From Gigantopelta aegis (Eukaryota > Mollusca > Gastropoda > Neomphalida > Peltospiridae): DNA of 64,000 bases. The notes under the pieces were generated by a model. It saw only the letters and a program-made list of their open reading frames with translations, was not told the DNA's origin and searched no databases. Below, piece after piece: positions 1 to 10,914 of the stretch (its first letter is position 1; the number at the start of each line of letters is the position of its first letter). The stretch covers positions 46,117,352-46,181,351 of the forward strand of contig NC_054706.1 in the NCBI RefSeq assembly GCF_016097555.1. Reading direction: 5' to 3'. A program made the translations under genes and the position numbers.

Positions 1-958
1 AATTTGAACATTTTTAAAAGCAACTAATAATGAAAACAGCAGAAATACTCCATTAGACAATGGTTTTGTAATCTTAATTAACAAAGGCCAACATCGTTTA
101 TTGGGACTACCTTGAGTTTGCCTCCATTATAAGCTATTCCGTTTTTTCCGGAGTTAAGACGGAAAACACCATCTTGGAGGAGATAATGTTTTATCTGAAA
201 TTAGTTCCTAGGCTTAAATTAATAAAGTGAAACATATCTTTACTATAAATAAAATTTATGAGTACATAATAATTATGATTCAGTTACCACCATAATTACG
301 TTTCAATAATAAATAATAAACACGACGTTCAACTAAGGGGCAACACATGCATATATTCTAGTCAACGGTTTCGTAGTTGTGAAAGAGAAGAGGGGAGTGC
401 TTCCGACGCCTATGACTATAACTGTTCGTGCAGAGTTATTTTGTTATTTTGATGAATACATGACTTTGGCAATATCTTACAATGGTTGCAAACGCATAGA
501 TTATTGATATTACAAATATAATTATAGGATTTATTTTAAATACTTTACATGAAAGAACGGGTTGTAAAAACATAGTTTCTCTTTTTAAACATAATCCTAT
601 GTCCACAGATATTAGATTTGTCAACATGGACTGGCACAGTAGATTTTTACAGACGTAATGCTCTATCATTATTGATTGATTGAAACATATTTATTGCGCT
701 CGCGTGCAAATATAAACAAACACACACAAAATGATTGGGAACAAGTTATTCAATTCAGTATATCAAATTTGCATAAATAGCATGCTCTATCAAAAGTTTG
801 TTTTGTTACAATGTTCATGATAACATTTTCAACTACCAGCCCGTAATAATACAATTGAATTAAATAGACTGATGGAAAGAAATAAGGGAACACGTAAATT
901 GTAACTACAACTGTGGTCACAACCAAAAGCCTCATCCACGATAGAAGTGAGTTAACCG
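1..958. other. AT-rich non-coding stretch
   Basis: No exon with plausible splice sites or codon structure was seen. It contains part of a dispersed repeat (668-760) that recurs at 9687-9755, and a reversed partial copy (about 858-895) of the repeat that occurs twice at 1325-1890. Confidence 0.5.
668..760 (+). repeat. Dispersed repeat, copy 1 (partner at 9687)
   Basis: The segment starts ATTATTGATTGATTGAAACA and includes ATGATTGGGAACAAGTTAT. A similar series occurs at 9687-9755 (ATTATTGATTGAGACATATT, then ATGGATTGGGCACAAGTTAT). Both copies are in the same orientation. Family not recognised; likely a remnant of a transposable element. Confidence 0.5.
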
Positions 959-1263
959 AAAGAAAGAAAGAAATGTTTTATTTAACGACGCACTCAACAC
1001 ATTTTATTTACGGTTATATGGCGTCAGACATATGGTTATGGGCCCCACAGGCACGATAGCACAAACCATGGCCTTTGTTGAACCAGTTATGGATCACTGG
1101 TCGGTGCAAGTGGATTACACCTACCCATTGAGCCTTGCGGAGCACTCACTCAGGGTTTGGAGTCGGTATCTGGATTAAAAATCCCATGCCTCGACTGGGA
1201 TCCGAACCCAGTACCTACCAGCCTGTAGACCGATGGCCTACCACGACGCCACCGAGGCCGGTA
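959..1263 (-). mobile_element. tRNA-derived SINE, family A, minus orientation
   Basis: The reverse complement begins with a tRNA-like head (CGGCCTCGGTGGCGTCGTGG, then the B-box-like GGTTCGGATCC), continues through a conserved body (CCATAACTGGTTCAACAAAGG) and ends GTTAAATAAAACATTTC plus a CTTT-rich tail. It is flanked by a perfect 10-bp target duplication, GAGTTAACCG, at 949-958 and 1264-1273. Compared with the fuller copies at 14155 and 34669 the middle is internally shortened. Confidence 0.9.
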
Positions 1264-1324
1264 GAGTTAACCGTGTAACTGGCAGTCAACCCCACAGTAC
1301 TGGCAGTCACTCCCACATTAACTA

Positions 1325-1890
1325 TTTGGGGTTTTGTTTTAATAAAGGCATAACTACTTCAGTAGTGAATTCAATTTGGTATGTGCTCCCTTAAGTCTTT
1401 TCATCAATGTTCATTTACAATTAAAAGTATGATTTGTTTTTAATCTTTAAAATTTAATAAAAATACAAAATGTCCAAAAACAAATTATATTAGTGTGTGA
1501 AGATTGCCCATTAGAATCATTATGCTTAGTTTCAAAATTATGCAATCAAAACACTAGAAAATGGACTTTCAAATGACAAATATTAAATTTCTATTTAACT
1601 TTTAACAATGTGAAAATAACGAAATATTGTAATTTCAACTTTGACATAGGACTTTTAACATTTTCAATTTAAATTCTAAAACTATTTTGAGAAGACTGTC
1701 CCTAGAATAATTCTACTGAGTTTCAGAACTATCTAAGGAAAACTCTAGGAGGAGATAGACTTTTATATTTTAAATGTTAAATTTCTGTTTAAAAATTAAC
1801 TCTCTGGGTTTTGTTTTAATAAAGGCATAACGACTCCAGTAGTGAACTCAGTTTGGTCTGTGTTCCCTTAAGTCTTTCCATCAATGTTAT
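1325..1890 (+). repeat. Pair of ~88-bp direct repeats
   Basis: The block at about 1326-1412 (TTTTGTTTTAATAAAGGCAT ... CTTTTCATCAATGTT) recurs at about 1803-1889 with roughly 90% identity by eye. The two are separated by about 390 bp of AT-rich sequence. A third, inverted partial copy lies near 858-895. It could be the ends of an unrecognised element. Confidence 0.6.
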
Positions 1891-2487
1891 CTGTGTATTT
1901 AATTTGTTTTAAGCTTATTCAGTTTATTTCAAGCTTATTTGTTACATTTTGGAATATTTTTCTTATTTTTAATTAAACAATTTAAATTATATTTTTCCCG
2001 TTTAATATTTCATCAGTAAAAGTATAACATTTTCTAATTCTTTGATGTACAATTATTTTTTATCTATATGCCCCCCCCCCCCCCAATCCCCCAAAAATGC
2101 ACAACATATTATTTTACTTAAAAGTTTCAAGAACAGTATTTGCCAAACGAGTGAGACCGAGACAGCTTTATAGTGCTCCTATTATTACTGTCATTCAGGT
2201 CTTACAGAATTTCAAAAACATTATCTCCCTTTGATTGATACTTAATTTCAAGTGTTTAGTTCTAAGGCTTAAATATACGACCATGACACACTCAACTGAT
2301 GTATATATATATATCTATAGATATATTGCGATTATAATAAAAAAATTTTTTAATGTAGTCTTGTCTTCTCTATGATCTCAGTAGCCAGTAAACTGTTGAT
2401 ATCTTACTTAAAAATACCAGTTTTAGGGCGCCAAATCACGTTTGCCACCAGAAAACTTTACAGTAATATTTCACACCACTGAGTGAG
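1891..2487. other. Non-coding stretch with poly-C run
   Basis: AT-rich sequence with a C14 homopolymer near 2071-2084 and a short TA-rich tract near 2302-2325. No gene seen. It would lie downstream of, or within an intron of, the minus-strand MFS gene. Confidence 0.4.
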
Positions 2488-2687
2488 NNNNNNNNNNNNN
2501 NNNNNNNNNNNNNNNNNNNNNNNNNNNNNNNNNNNNNNNNNNNNNNNNNNNNNNNNNNNNNNNNNNNNNNNNNNNNNNNNNNNNNNNNNNNNNNNNNNNN
2601 NNNNNNNNNNNNNNNNNNNNNNNNNNNNNNNNNNNNNNNNNNNNNNNNNNNNNNNNNNNNNNNNNNNNNNNNNNNNNNNNNNNNNNN
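2488..2687. other. Assembly gap (200 N)
   Basis: Exactly 200 unknown bases. A run of this length is probably a fixed-size scaffold gap rather than a measured distance. It sits just downstream, in transcript direction, of the MFS exon at 2781-2859, so it may hide further exons. Confidence 0.98.
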
Positions 2688-2780
2688 CCTCAGCACATCT
2701 TGAACTGCGGCTAATTTGTTGACTGGCGTACGGCTGGGCCGTGAAGGCTAAAACAGAAATCAAACCCACACTGCACTCAC

Positions 2781-2859
2781 CGAAAAGCTAAGACCAGCCG
2801 CTGCAAACCAGCGACATTTCCAAGAAGAATTATGGCGCCCATTACACCAGAGTTGAAAC
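2781..2859 (-). CDS. MFS transporter, internal exon (downstream of 5098-5199)
   Basis: On the minus strand a CTTCTCAG acceptor is followed by sequence that, joined to exon 5098-5199, reads ADKSHPSQRGFNSGVMG and then AIILLGNVAG. This is the loop-plus-helix pattern typical of MFS transporters (D..P..QRG..SG.MG...LLGN..G). The exon ends at TTTTCG before GTGAGT. After the NVAG residues the open frame reads LQRLVLAF, but one frame over the same DNA reads FAAAGLSFS, which is what an MFS helix would be expected to contain and which would leave phase 0 at the donor. A single missing base is therefore likely, either a sequencing/assembly error or a disabling mutation. The family assignment rests on this short motif only; the exact transporter class is unknown. 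Confidence 0.6.
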
Positions 2860-2950
2860 CTGAGAAGCAAAAGAAACAAAAATATTCTATCAGTTAATGC
2901 TTAAATTTGTTTTCAGATGGGATGAGACCTGTGGCAACAGGGAATCGTTT

Positions 2951-2952
<2 letters not shown>

Positions 2953-2985
<33 letters not shown>

Positions 2986-2986
2986 T
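2953..2986 (+). repeat. (GACA)n microsatellite
   Basis: About eight uninterrupted AGAC units immediately upstream of the solo LTR. Confidence 0.9.
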
Positions 2987-3011
2987 TTTATTAGTCTCAC
3001 CTTATGTACAC

Positions 3012-4277
3012 TGTCACGGAACATGCTCTTAAATTTGTTTCGCCTGTGGCGATTTTAATTGTGTTAGAGGGCCGTGTGCAGTTTATTGCCCGTAGCCCAG
3101 ATGGGCAACTTGTTACGTAATACTTCGCACGATCGGACATTCCAATACACACCCTCAGCCAGCTGCGGAGGCCATGTGGCTAGTAGTTACGTAATATCTC
3201 CGGTAGTGCTGTTTATGGCCAGGAGATTGCTCGCGGTTGGCGACAGCCAGACTGACGATCAGAGAGAAATATACCGAGGTAGAATTTGAGATGATACGTT
3301 GAGGTACCGCCTTGTATCACCCCCCCAGCAAAATCCTGATTTTATAATAAATAGCTAGAATTTAGAGATATCTAGGAGAACGAATTAGGACGTGGCTCCA
3401 GGGGATCACGAACGTAGTCCGTTAGGACTTGGTAAATATCATTTCTGCTCTGTGTATAACCTTGATGTGATTGATGTGACTTAAATATTTTAATACTGTA
3501 TTATACCAATATTCTTTAGACAGTGTCTTCGGTCATCTGACGAAGTAAATCGTAGACTTCTTGTTCTAACATTATATGAGTAATTTTGGTAATATAAAGC
3601 TTAGCCAGTCATCCTAGAAGACCCTAGGTAAACTGTAGGTTATTGTCTTTATTGTGATAAGTATTAATTCTGGTGTTACAAGGTTACTGAATGAGTAGTT
3701 AGGGTTAATTAAAAATTAACCCGTTAGGAATAGAGCTGTAATTCCTTTATTAATTAAGTTCCCCAAGAAGTGTCGCGTTTCTAAATTAATCACACGTTAC
3801 TGAACGAGTAGTAAGGGTTACTTATAAATTAACCAGTTAGGAATGGGTGTTGTAATTCCTTTTATTAATTAACTTCTCTCCTGGAAGCGTTTCTCTCAAT
3901 TATCACACGTGTGGGGTGTGGTGTAACGGTGAAGTGATCTCGCATATTGTGTAACTAACACCTAGGAGTTAACTAATTAAGTGATCAGTTCTGGGTTGTT
4001 ATTATTGCTGTTATTAATTTACTACTACGGCTGTACATTTGTCAGCGTAGGATAATACAGATTCCAAAGTGTATTGTGTTTTTGTTGTGTTTCTAGAGAA
4101 CTACGTGCTATATTAATATATACTTTATATAAGATCGTATCTCTGATCATACCTAGAGACGAGCCATACTAGGGTTTAACAGCCTGTTACAGAGAGATCT
4201 AATAGATATACAGTTAGGAGAGATATTTTGATAATCGTGTTTTATTCAGTTACGGGAATTATAGAATCCCCGTGACA
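3012..4277. mobile_element. Solo LTR, copy 1 (Gypsy-like by ends)
   Basis: A 1266-bp block starting TGTCACGG and ending CCGTGACA, so it has the TG...CA form with an 8-bp inverted terminus. It is flanked by a perfect 5-bp target duplication, TACAC, at 3007-3011 and 4278-4282. It is alignable over nearly all its length with 11765-12999. No internal retroelement coding region lies beside it, so it is a solo LTR left by LTR-LTR recombination. Relative to the second copy it has an internal tandem duplication of about 114 bp (near 3683 and 3797). The family is inferred from the ends and 5-bp target duplication. It is a fossil; the intact target duplication suggests moderate age. Confidence 0.85.
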
Positions 4278-4386
4278 TACACAATAATAAAATGCAATTT
4301 AAAATACAGTATAAAAGTATATAAGCTATTCCTTATAGGAACTATGAGAGACTGTTAATAGATAAAAATATAAAAATGAACGAATG

Positions 4387-4388
<2 letters not shown>

Positions 4389-4436
<48 letters not shown>
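4389..4436 (+). repeat. (CA)n microsatellite
   Basis: About 24 consecutive CA units. Confidence 0.95.
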
Positions 4437-4439
<3 letters not shown>

Positions 4440-4944
4440 CACAAGTAAAAGATACATATACATAAAAGTTTCAAACTATTATCATCAAATTTGTATTATA
4501 TAATATTAATAAACCCAATTACCCCGAAAAATATAAAGGACGCATAACCACCAGTGGCGGATCCAGAAAATCCATTTAGGGTTGGCCCCAGTGACATGAT
4601 GTGGAATGTCAAGGGAACTTTGGGGGAGGTTTGGAGGGGGATCGTAAAACAAAATTAAAATTAATATATAATAAAATTAAAACTATAAATAAAATTTAGG
4701 GGGTGCTAAACCACATGTTAGTTTAGAATTAAAACGTGTTAACATTAAAATAGGGTGCTGGCAGTATTAATAGCACATTGCATACTCGATTAAAACATGG
4801 ACTTCATCTTCGACACATTGGTATGTACTTTTCCATAAGAAGAACACACACAACAGTTTATATACAGGTGAGGCACTGGTTGATGCGAGGAAGAGGAATC
4901 GAGAGTGATTGACAGTTTAAATTTTAAATTTAAATTTCACGCTT
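4437..4944. other. Non-coding, possible MITE end
   Basis: AT-rich. At 4554 the sequence CAGTGGCGGATCCAG resembles the terminal inverted repeat of a common hAT-type MITE, but no matching right end was found. Lies in the putative MFS intron between exons 5098 and 2859. Confidence 0.35.
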
Positions 4945-4985
4945 CAGGCGAGCGATCTACCACTGAGCTATATCTCGCCTACCTT
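4945..4985 (-). mobile_element. Fragment of a tRNA-like SINE head
   Basis: The reverse complement reads AGGCGAGATATAGCTCAGTG then GTAGATCGCTCGCC, a tRNA-like A-box region as seen in SINE family B (compare 33728). It runs directly into low-complexity AAATTT sequence, so only the head survives. Confidence 0.55.
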
Positions 4986-5097
4986 CTCGTTAGTTACACA
5001 CAGACATCCTGGGTTTTTTGGAGGGGGATGGGGGTGAGGGTGGGGCTACGGGACCATATAAAGAATTGTATACAAATGTTATACAATTGTTACTTAC

Positions 5098-5199
5098 CTC
5101 TCTGAGAAGGATGCGACTTGTCAGCGACTAAAGTATTGAACGGAACACTGACAGCTGTTTGTGCCGTGATGACGATCAAGAAAAACGTAATAAATAAAC
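5098..5199 (-). CDS. MFS transporter, internal exon
   Basis: On the minus strand, bounded by a TATTCCAG acceptor and GTAAGTA donor. The reading frame gives a hydrophobic helix (LFITFFLIVITAQTAV) followed by SVPFNTLVADKSHPSQR and a final G that completes the glycine codon with the next exon at 2859. This resembles a transmembrane helix plus the cytoplasmic loop of MFS sugar/organic-solute carriers. It begins in phase 1, compatible with the candidate start exon at 10095-10194, but a normal MFS N-terminus needs more helices first, so further exons may be missing or unrecognised between them. Function and substrate cannot be inferred. Confidence 0.65.
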
Positions 5200-5387
5200 C
5201 TGGAATATAATAAATAATAGAATAATAAATATAGTTATACTATAATGCACAGTACAATGTAATTGACTGTACTGTACTGTAATGTAATGGAATATAATAT
5301 TTATTATGTAATAAAATCATATATGCCTTTAATAATGACAATTCTAATAGGCAAGCATTGTAGCACGTCTTCAGAAGTATCGCATCT

Positions 5388-5720
5388 ATGTTCGTAACTC
5401 AGTTTGTTTTTATCTTACAAGATCAAATTGTCATGTTTGTAAAATTGTTTGGGTTTTTATTTGGGGTGTTGGGGTTATCTTTGTGTTTTGGTGGTCGTGG
5501 TTTTGTTGTTGTCGTTGTTTGGATTTTAGGGTGTTTTTCTTTTTTTTTTTTTATTTTTTTTTTTTATTTGTTTTGTTTGCTGTTGTTTCTTTGGGGGGGT
5601 TGTTTGTTTTGGTTTTGCTTGTTGTTGTTTTGTTTCTGGGTTTATTTTGGGGGTTTTTTTATTTACTTCTCTCTCTCTCCTTTTTTAGAAGTGGGTATTG
5701 TTATTTTTACAACTGTATAA
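5388..5720. repeat. T/G-rich low-complexity tract
   Basis: A long strand-biased run of T with interspersed G. It opens a 110-codon frame rich in F, G, V and L, which is a compositional artefact and not a gene. Confidence 0.7.
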
Positions 5721-5997
5721 TAATAATTTATGTTTTGTAATAAATAACTTTCTTTCGTTACTTTTTTGTTGATGATGGTGTTGTTGAAAGGGTGTAATAT
5801 TATTTTTAATTTACAGTTGATAGTATTCTTATCGCACGTCCGTGGGAACAAAAGGTGAAGGGCAGGGGGTCACGCCCACGTCTTTTCTATTTACGTTAAA
5901 CTGCAAAATAATAAAATTCAAAATAAATAAAATTGAGGCGGGGATGGTGTATCCCGTTTCCCCTCCACCCCAAAAATAACTAGACTAAGCACCCCCT

Positions 5998-6285
5998 CAC
6001 ACACACACACACACACACACTCACACACACACACTCACACACACACACACACTCTCACACACACACACACACACTCATACACACACTCACACACACACAC
6101 ACACACTCACTCACACACTCTCACACACACTCACACACACACACTCACACACTCACACTCACACACACACACACACACTCACACACTTTCACACACACAC
6201 ACACACACACACTCACACTCTCACACACACACACTCACACACTCACACACACACTCACACACACTCACACACACACACTCACACT
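5998..6285 (+). repeat. Compound (CA)n/(CACT) microsatellite
   Basis: Nearly 290 bp of ACAC interrupted at irregular intervals by ACTC. The interruptions mark it as an older, degenerating dinucleotide array. Confidence 0.95.
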
Positions 6286-7836
6286 GGCCCACCGCTCGAA
6301 TAGGATGGGCACACATAGACACTCACTTGTTTGTCTACATTGGCATGCAGGTTAGACCAGTGCTTTGCATGCCTATCGATCCCCTGAGGTCCAGCCTCTG
6401 AATGGAAAGTTTATTGGACCGGGAATGGGACATAGATGACATTTACACTTCTATATCGTTCCTTATTGAACAAATATAAAAACCATGTTCGTTTATCTTA
6501 GCGATACTTTTGGATTATAAATATAAATATGTGTGCGATTCGTTCAGGTCATATTTGTGACATGGAGCGGAAGCACGCCTATCTCATTTCCGCCTCCTCT
6601 GTCCAGGACAATTTCAGGGGTTGGGATGCTTTGGGAAAGGGGACCGCCGCATTGGCAGATAAAGAGAGCACCAAAAGCCCTACCGGGGTCGTAGCGGGCG
6701 GGTGGTGGTTTGGTGCTGTCAAGATTTTGAAACGTTCCGTAGGATATATAGCCAACAAAAGTTTTATGCTCGTGGAAAAGTAATAATGTTTCAATTTTCT
6801 ATCGAGATAAGTTTTTGCATGGGCGACATAGGATTTACAAAAGGGGGGTTCCAAAGATACGATTAAACAGAGAGATTGATCATATATTAAATGTTGAGTA
6901 AATATAATAATGTTTTTAAACAATGAGACATATATTTTGACTATTAAAGCGATTTTGGATAAGTGAAATTATTGGGGTCGGTAGATTTTATCGATTTAGA
7001 TTATTCCTTTTCATACCCTCCAAGTGTATTTACGCATCCTGGATGTTTTGTCCGATATAAAATGCATTTTCTCATATTTTTTTATTACGCACGTGCGTGC
7101 GTCTGAAGAAAGTAACAGTCGCGTTTATTTAGTATATACGACGAGGGCATACCACTATTTGATTGTCAAAGCCGCTCGGATAGTTTCACTCAATTAGAAT
7201 AACTTTATCTAATTGGATGCGGTTAACCGTGCGTTGCCATCGATTGGCTAAGGTTAACCGTTAGCCTTGACGGGTTGAAACTGGGACATAGATCCCTTTA
7301 AGTCGGATTGTATTTTAAAAATAAACCTCAAACTCGATGAACCGACGACATTATTATTTATTAGTAAAACGTATTGTTTTCATTTATATATTCACCAATG
7401 GATTTTGTCAAATGTTATTGATATAAAAACAGAAAAAATTGTTAATTCCACACACCCATTTCTTTTTTTCTTTTTGAATGATCCAAAACTGACTTCGAAT
7501 GAACTGACCCCACATAAAGAAAACACAGGGTACATTTCCACGTATGTTTTGTATTATTTATTACTTTTGAATTATAAATGTTTTATTTATATTTGTAGTG
7601 TTTTTAATTTTTATTTGTTGTGTTGTGTGTCTATTTTCATGTTATAATTGTTATTATGGAGGTTAGCGGGATACGTTATTCCCGCCTAAATTTCATTACT
7701 TTTTTTTTATTTTAATTATCCATTTTATTTTTTTTTTAAATTTTTTTTTTTTCTATTTTTATTTTTTTTTTTGCTATCGCATTCTTAATTCTGGATATAA
7801 TACAGCCTAATGAATTACTTCTCAGACGAACGTGCG
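6286..7836. other. Non-coding stretch
   Basis: An open frame at 6529-6783 on the plus strand has no recognised motif and no splice context. T-rich low-complexity sequence occupies about 7700-7775. Nothing else supported. If the MFS start exon at 10095 is right, this is intron. Confidence 0.4.
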
Positions 7837-8311
7837 TTGAAAAATGCATGTTGGGGTATTACACAAATCTGGATGACCAGAACCACTTCAAATGTACGAA
7901 TTAATATTCTAAATAATAAAATGTAAATATTTCTAATTTAAGTGATGAAAAACGGCTTTAATAGTGAAAAATGCGTCGTAGTGTTTAAAAACTAGGGTCT
8001 GTAATTTTAAAGATCAATAATACTAATAACAAAACTAATAATAACAATCATAATATACATGTAATAGTATTTGTATTTTGTGCGTAATTACTTGTGGACT
8101 TTATAAGTTTAACTTAAAGTGACGTACCCTAGATTGTAAACATTACGACGTATTTTTCACTATGAAAGCCGTTTTTTATCATTTGAATAAGAAGTACTCC
8201 CATTTTATTATTTAGAATATTCACATTCGTAAACCGAAGTGGTTCTGGTCAACCAGCTTTTTGTAATGCCCCGAAATGCATTTTTATCATTCTAAAAACG
8301 CACGTTATTCT
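7837..8311. repeat. Fold-back element 1 (~190-bp inverted arms)
   Basis: The left arm (about 7837-8025) and right arm (about 8113-8311) are inverted copies, roughly 80-85% identical by eye, around an ~87-bp loop. Shared blocks include ACCAGAACCACTTC / GAAGTGGTTCTGGT and ATTCTAAATAATAAAAT / ATTTTATTATTTAGAAT, and CTAGGGT / ACCCTAG near the inner ends. It looks like a non-autonomous fold-back or two end-to-end MITE termini. The inner motif resembles the ends of the TTAA element at 30761-32270. Confidence 0.75.
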
Positions 8312-8384
8312 GAGAATCTTTGGCTATCGCACAAGGCCCCGTGCTATAATACAGTCTAATGACTTACGTCTCAGACGAACGCCA

Positions 8385-8850
8385 TTGAAATAGCATTTGG
8401 TTAATTCTGGATCTTTATTACCAGAACCATTTTAAATGTTTACATAATTACGGGCCTAAATCTACTTATTTTAAATATTTCTATTTTAAGATATGTTGTA
8501 TGTTTGGAGATTAACTAAAATTTCCAGTGGGATGAAACTAGGGTCTGCGACTTTTAAATCTGTGAACTGGTAAATAATATATACGATAGAATAAACACAA
8601 AACATTAATAGTAATTCTTAAATTTGCGTCTTACTCGTGGACTTCGTTTGTACAATGCAAAAATCATAGTAACCCTAGTTTGTAAACATTAAAGCGGAAT
8701 TCTCAGTACAGTTTTTTTTATCATTCAGAGGTGCAGAAAGTACTCCCATTTTATTCGCCAAATGCGAGTAAAAATTCTAAACGGAGTGAGTTCTGGTCAA
8801 CCAGTCCGACGAATATCCCAAAATGCCTTTTTTTTTCTGACTGACTATAA
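8385..8850. repeat. Fold-back element 2, diverged neighbour of element 1
   Basis: A second, more diverged inverted pair with the same order of motifs (TTACCAGAACCATTTTAAA, AAACTAGGGTCTGCG, then GTAACCCTAGTTTG, AGTTCTGGTCAACCAG). Together with 7837-8311 it forms a tandem of two fold-back units, which suggests local duplication followed by divergence. Confidence 0.6.
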
Positions 8851-10094
8851 TTTTCCATCGAAATAATGGCTAGAGCATCGGCCATGCAACTTATTAAAAA
8901 AATGGTATTCAAACAAACTGTTTAAAATGATGACGAACTACGTAATATATGTACAGCTAGACAATAGAAGACAAGGAGTTTGCAAATAATCAACTTAACT
9001 AAAACGAGTCAGGAAACAGACTAGGTGCAACTTCAAATACTACTTAGAAACGGATATTTACGATTCAAATTATGTTGTCTGTTATGAATCCTGAGTTTGG
9101 TCTGTTAAATACGCGTGGGATGTCACATGAATTTTGTAAATCTATATGAATGAAATGATTTGTTAATCAAGTTTCTGGCGGATTAGACAAATTAGACGGG
9201 CTAGTAAATTTACTGTGGTACTGGTCCGTCTGGCTAGTGTAAGAAGCCCAAACTGGTTCATTTTGTCGCACTCAAATTTTATTTCGGTATATGACGTCGG
9301 ACATAATGGTTAAGGGGTACACAGATATTGAGGGACGAAACCAAACACGTTTAATATACATGGGCTAATCTTTTCGATTTCGCAAAATAGCACATACCAA
9401 GATATTTGGTTACAATCGTTAAAAAGTCTTTGTTAGTCGATAACATCTTTAAAGCGGCATTCTCGAGTACAGTTTTATTATTATTTAACTACTGTATTTA
9501 GCATAGGTGGTCCACATTGTGTTCCATTCCATACCATTCTTTGATATCTCTTTAGATGCAACCATTAATCTAGCTCACAAAACATTGAATAACTCTCCAA
9601 TGCAGTTCAAACTATTCATATCACTCCAGTTATGTATTACAAACCACGGCGGAAGACTTTTTGTCATAGCAAAGTTATTAACAGTATTATTGATTGAGAC
9701 ATATTTTATTGCATATAATGTACAAATGGATTGGGCACAAGTTATCCAACTTACGAGGCCCTCTTCTAATAACATACAATAATGACAATAACTGCGACTA
9801 CAATTATTACAAGAATATACAAGAAATTAAATATTCAATGAGAGAAAAACAAAACACAGAGAAAACAAACAAAATAATAAATAAATAAATAAATATAAAC
9901 AGTATTATTATGTTCGTAGTTAACCATGTATATGTTCATAGCTAAAGCACACTAGATTGGTAAAACAGTAAAAGTTTATGTTTGTATTTTGCATTAGGAA
10001 AAAAATGGGAGGCGAGACTGCTGCTTTAAGTAAAATGATTCTCTAGAAATAGTGCTACAGTTTAACCTGCCGTACCTAAATTGCCGTAGGTTAC
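8851..10094. other. Non-coding stretch
   Basis: Contains a short family-A/B SINE tail fragment near 9287-9337 (GACGTCGGACATAATGGTTA, minus orientation) and the dispersed repeat copy at 9687-9755. No coding signal. Confidence 0.45.
9687..9755 (+). repeat. Dispersed repeat, copy 2 (partner at 668)
   Basis: Shares the ATTATTGATTGA...TTATTGC and ATTGGG(A/C)ACAAGTTAT blocks with 668-760 in the same orientation. Confidence 0.5.
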
Positions 10095-10194
10095 TTCGTC
10101 GTGGCTGTTGGCTGTACTTTGTAAAACTACGGGGCCTGTTTTCACGGAGGGAAACCTGCTGTGTTGTGTGGACATATTCAGATACGGTAGACAT
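10095..10194 (-). CDS. Possible start exon of the MFS gene
   Basis: A minus-strand ATG at 10194 opens a 33-codon frame (starts MSTVSEYVHTTQQVSLRENR) and stops at a good donor (CGACGAA|GTAACC) leaving phase 1, which fits the phase of exon 5098-5199. The peptide is polar and basic, as a cytosolic N-terminus would be. There is no homology evidence, so this is a guess based on codon structure, phase and location. It could equally be a chance frame or belong to another gene. Confidence 0.3.
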
Positions 10195-10914
10195 CTTTCT
10201 CTAACCAGGTCACGTGAGCACTGCAACACATTTACACAAACATATATACTCTTAATATAAACACATATAAAAATAATGAATATATCAAAGAATAGTTTAT
10301 GGAAGGGGTTTGGGAATTAGTTTATTCCTGGGTGAGAGCGAGGGCTATAAAACAATTCCCAAACAAGTTCCATACATTTCGTGTGGCACTTGCGCAACTA
10401 TGATAATTTATTTATTTATCCACAAACTGTTATTTATGACAAACGTTAAATATGATTGTAATCCTTCACAGTCGATATTACTAACACTTAACGTGGTCAG
10501 TTACAGTGACGCTGAATGATGTTGGTTTCACAAGTTGCGACTGCCGCAAGTTTGCAACTGCTGTAGCAACTATAGTGACGTCGGACGTGTTATGTATGCA
10601 TGGGCGTATGTGTCTTGATTTATGGTGGATCCTAAATTTTACCCAGATAAAATTTTCCCCACTATTTCTACCGATTTGGGCGGGGGCAATATTTGTACCC
10701 CATGCATGTATGTAATGTATTATAATGTGTTTTCTACATATAATTATGCATGTTTAATAATGTGTGTTTGTAAATTATTATTTGCAAAAATTTCATACAC
10801 AATTTTTACATTGTGCATTTGTATCAGCAAACATTACTTATTGTATTAAGACACTATTTAAAGATGTTAAATTGGTTGAATTTATCTGCGAATTGTTTGA
10901 AGACCTGAAAACAG

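Noticed and set aside
2688-2748. Minus-strand continuation after a 33-base intron in the MFS gene (AFTAQPYASQQISRSSRC)
   Set aside because: A 33-base intron is too short; the stretch is more likely intronic or repeat sequence running into the gap.
3074-3289. 71-codon frame with ordinary composition
   Set aside because: Lies wholly inside a solo LTR; not conserved as a frame in the second copy.
5388-5740. 110-codon hydrophobic frame resembling a membrane protein
   Set aside because: Composition comes from a T/G-rich low-complexity tract; no start or splice context.
2949-6290. CRISPR-like regular repeats
   Set aside because: Regular repeats here are microsatellites or LTR-internal duplications in a eukaryotic genome; no spacer structure.
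6529-6783. 84-codon frame (MCAIRSGHICDMERK...)
   Set aside because: No recognisable domain, no splice signals, and no evidence of a gene around it; kept only as non-coding stretch.
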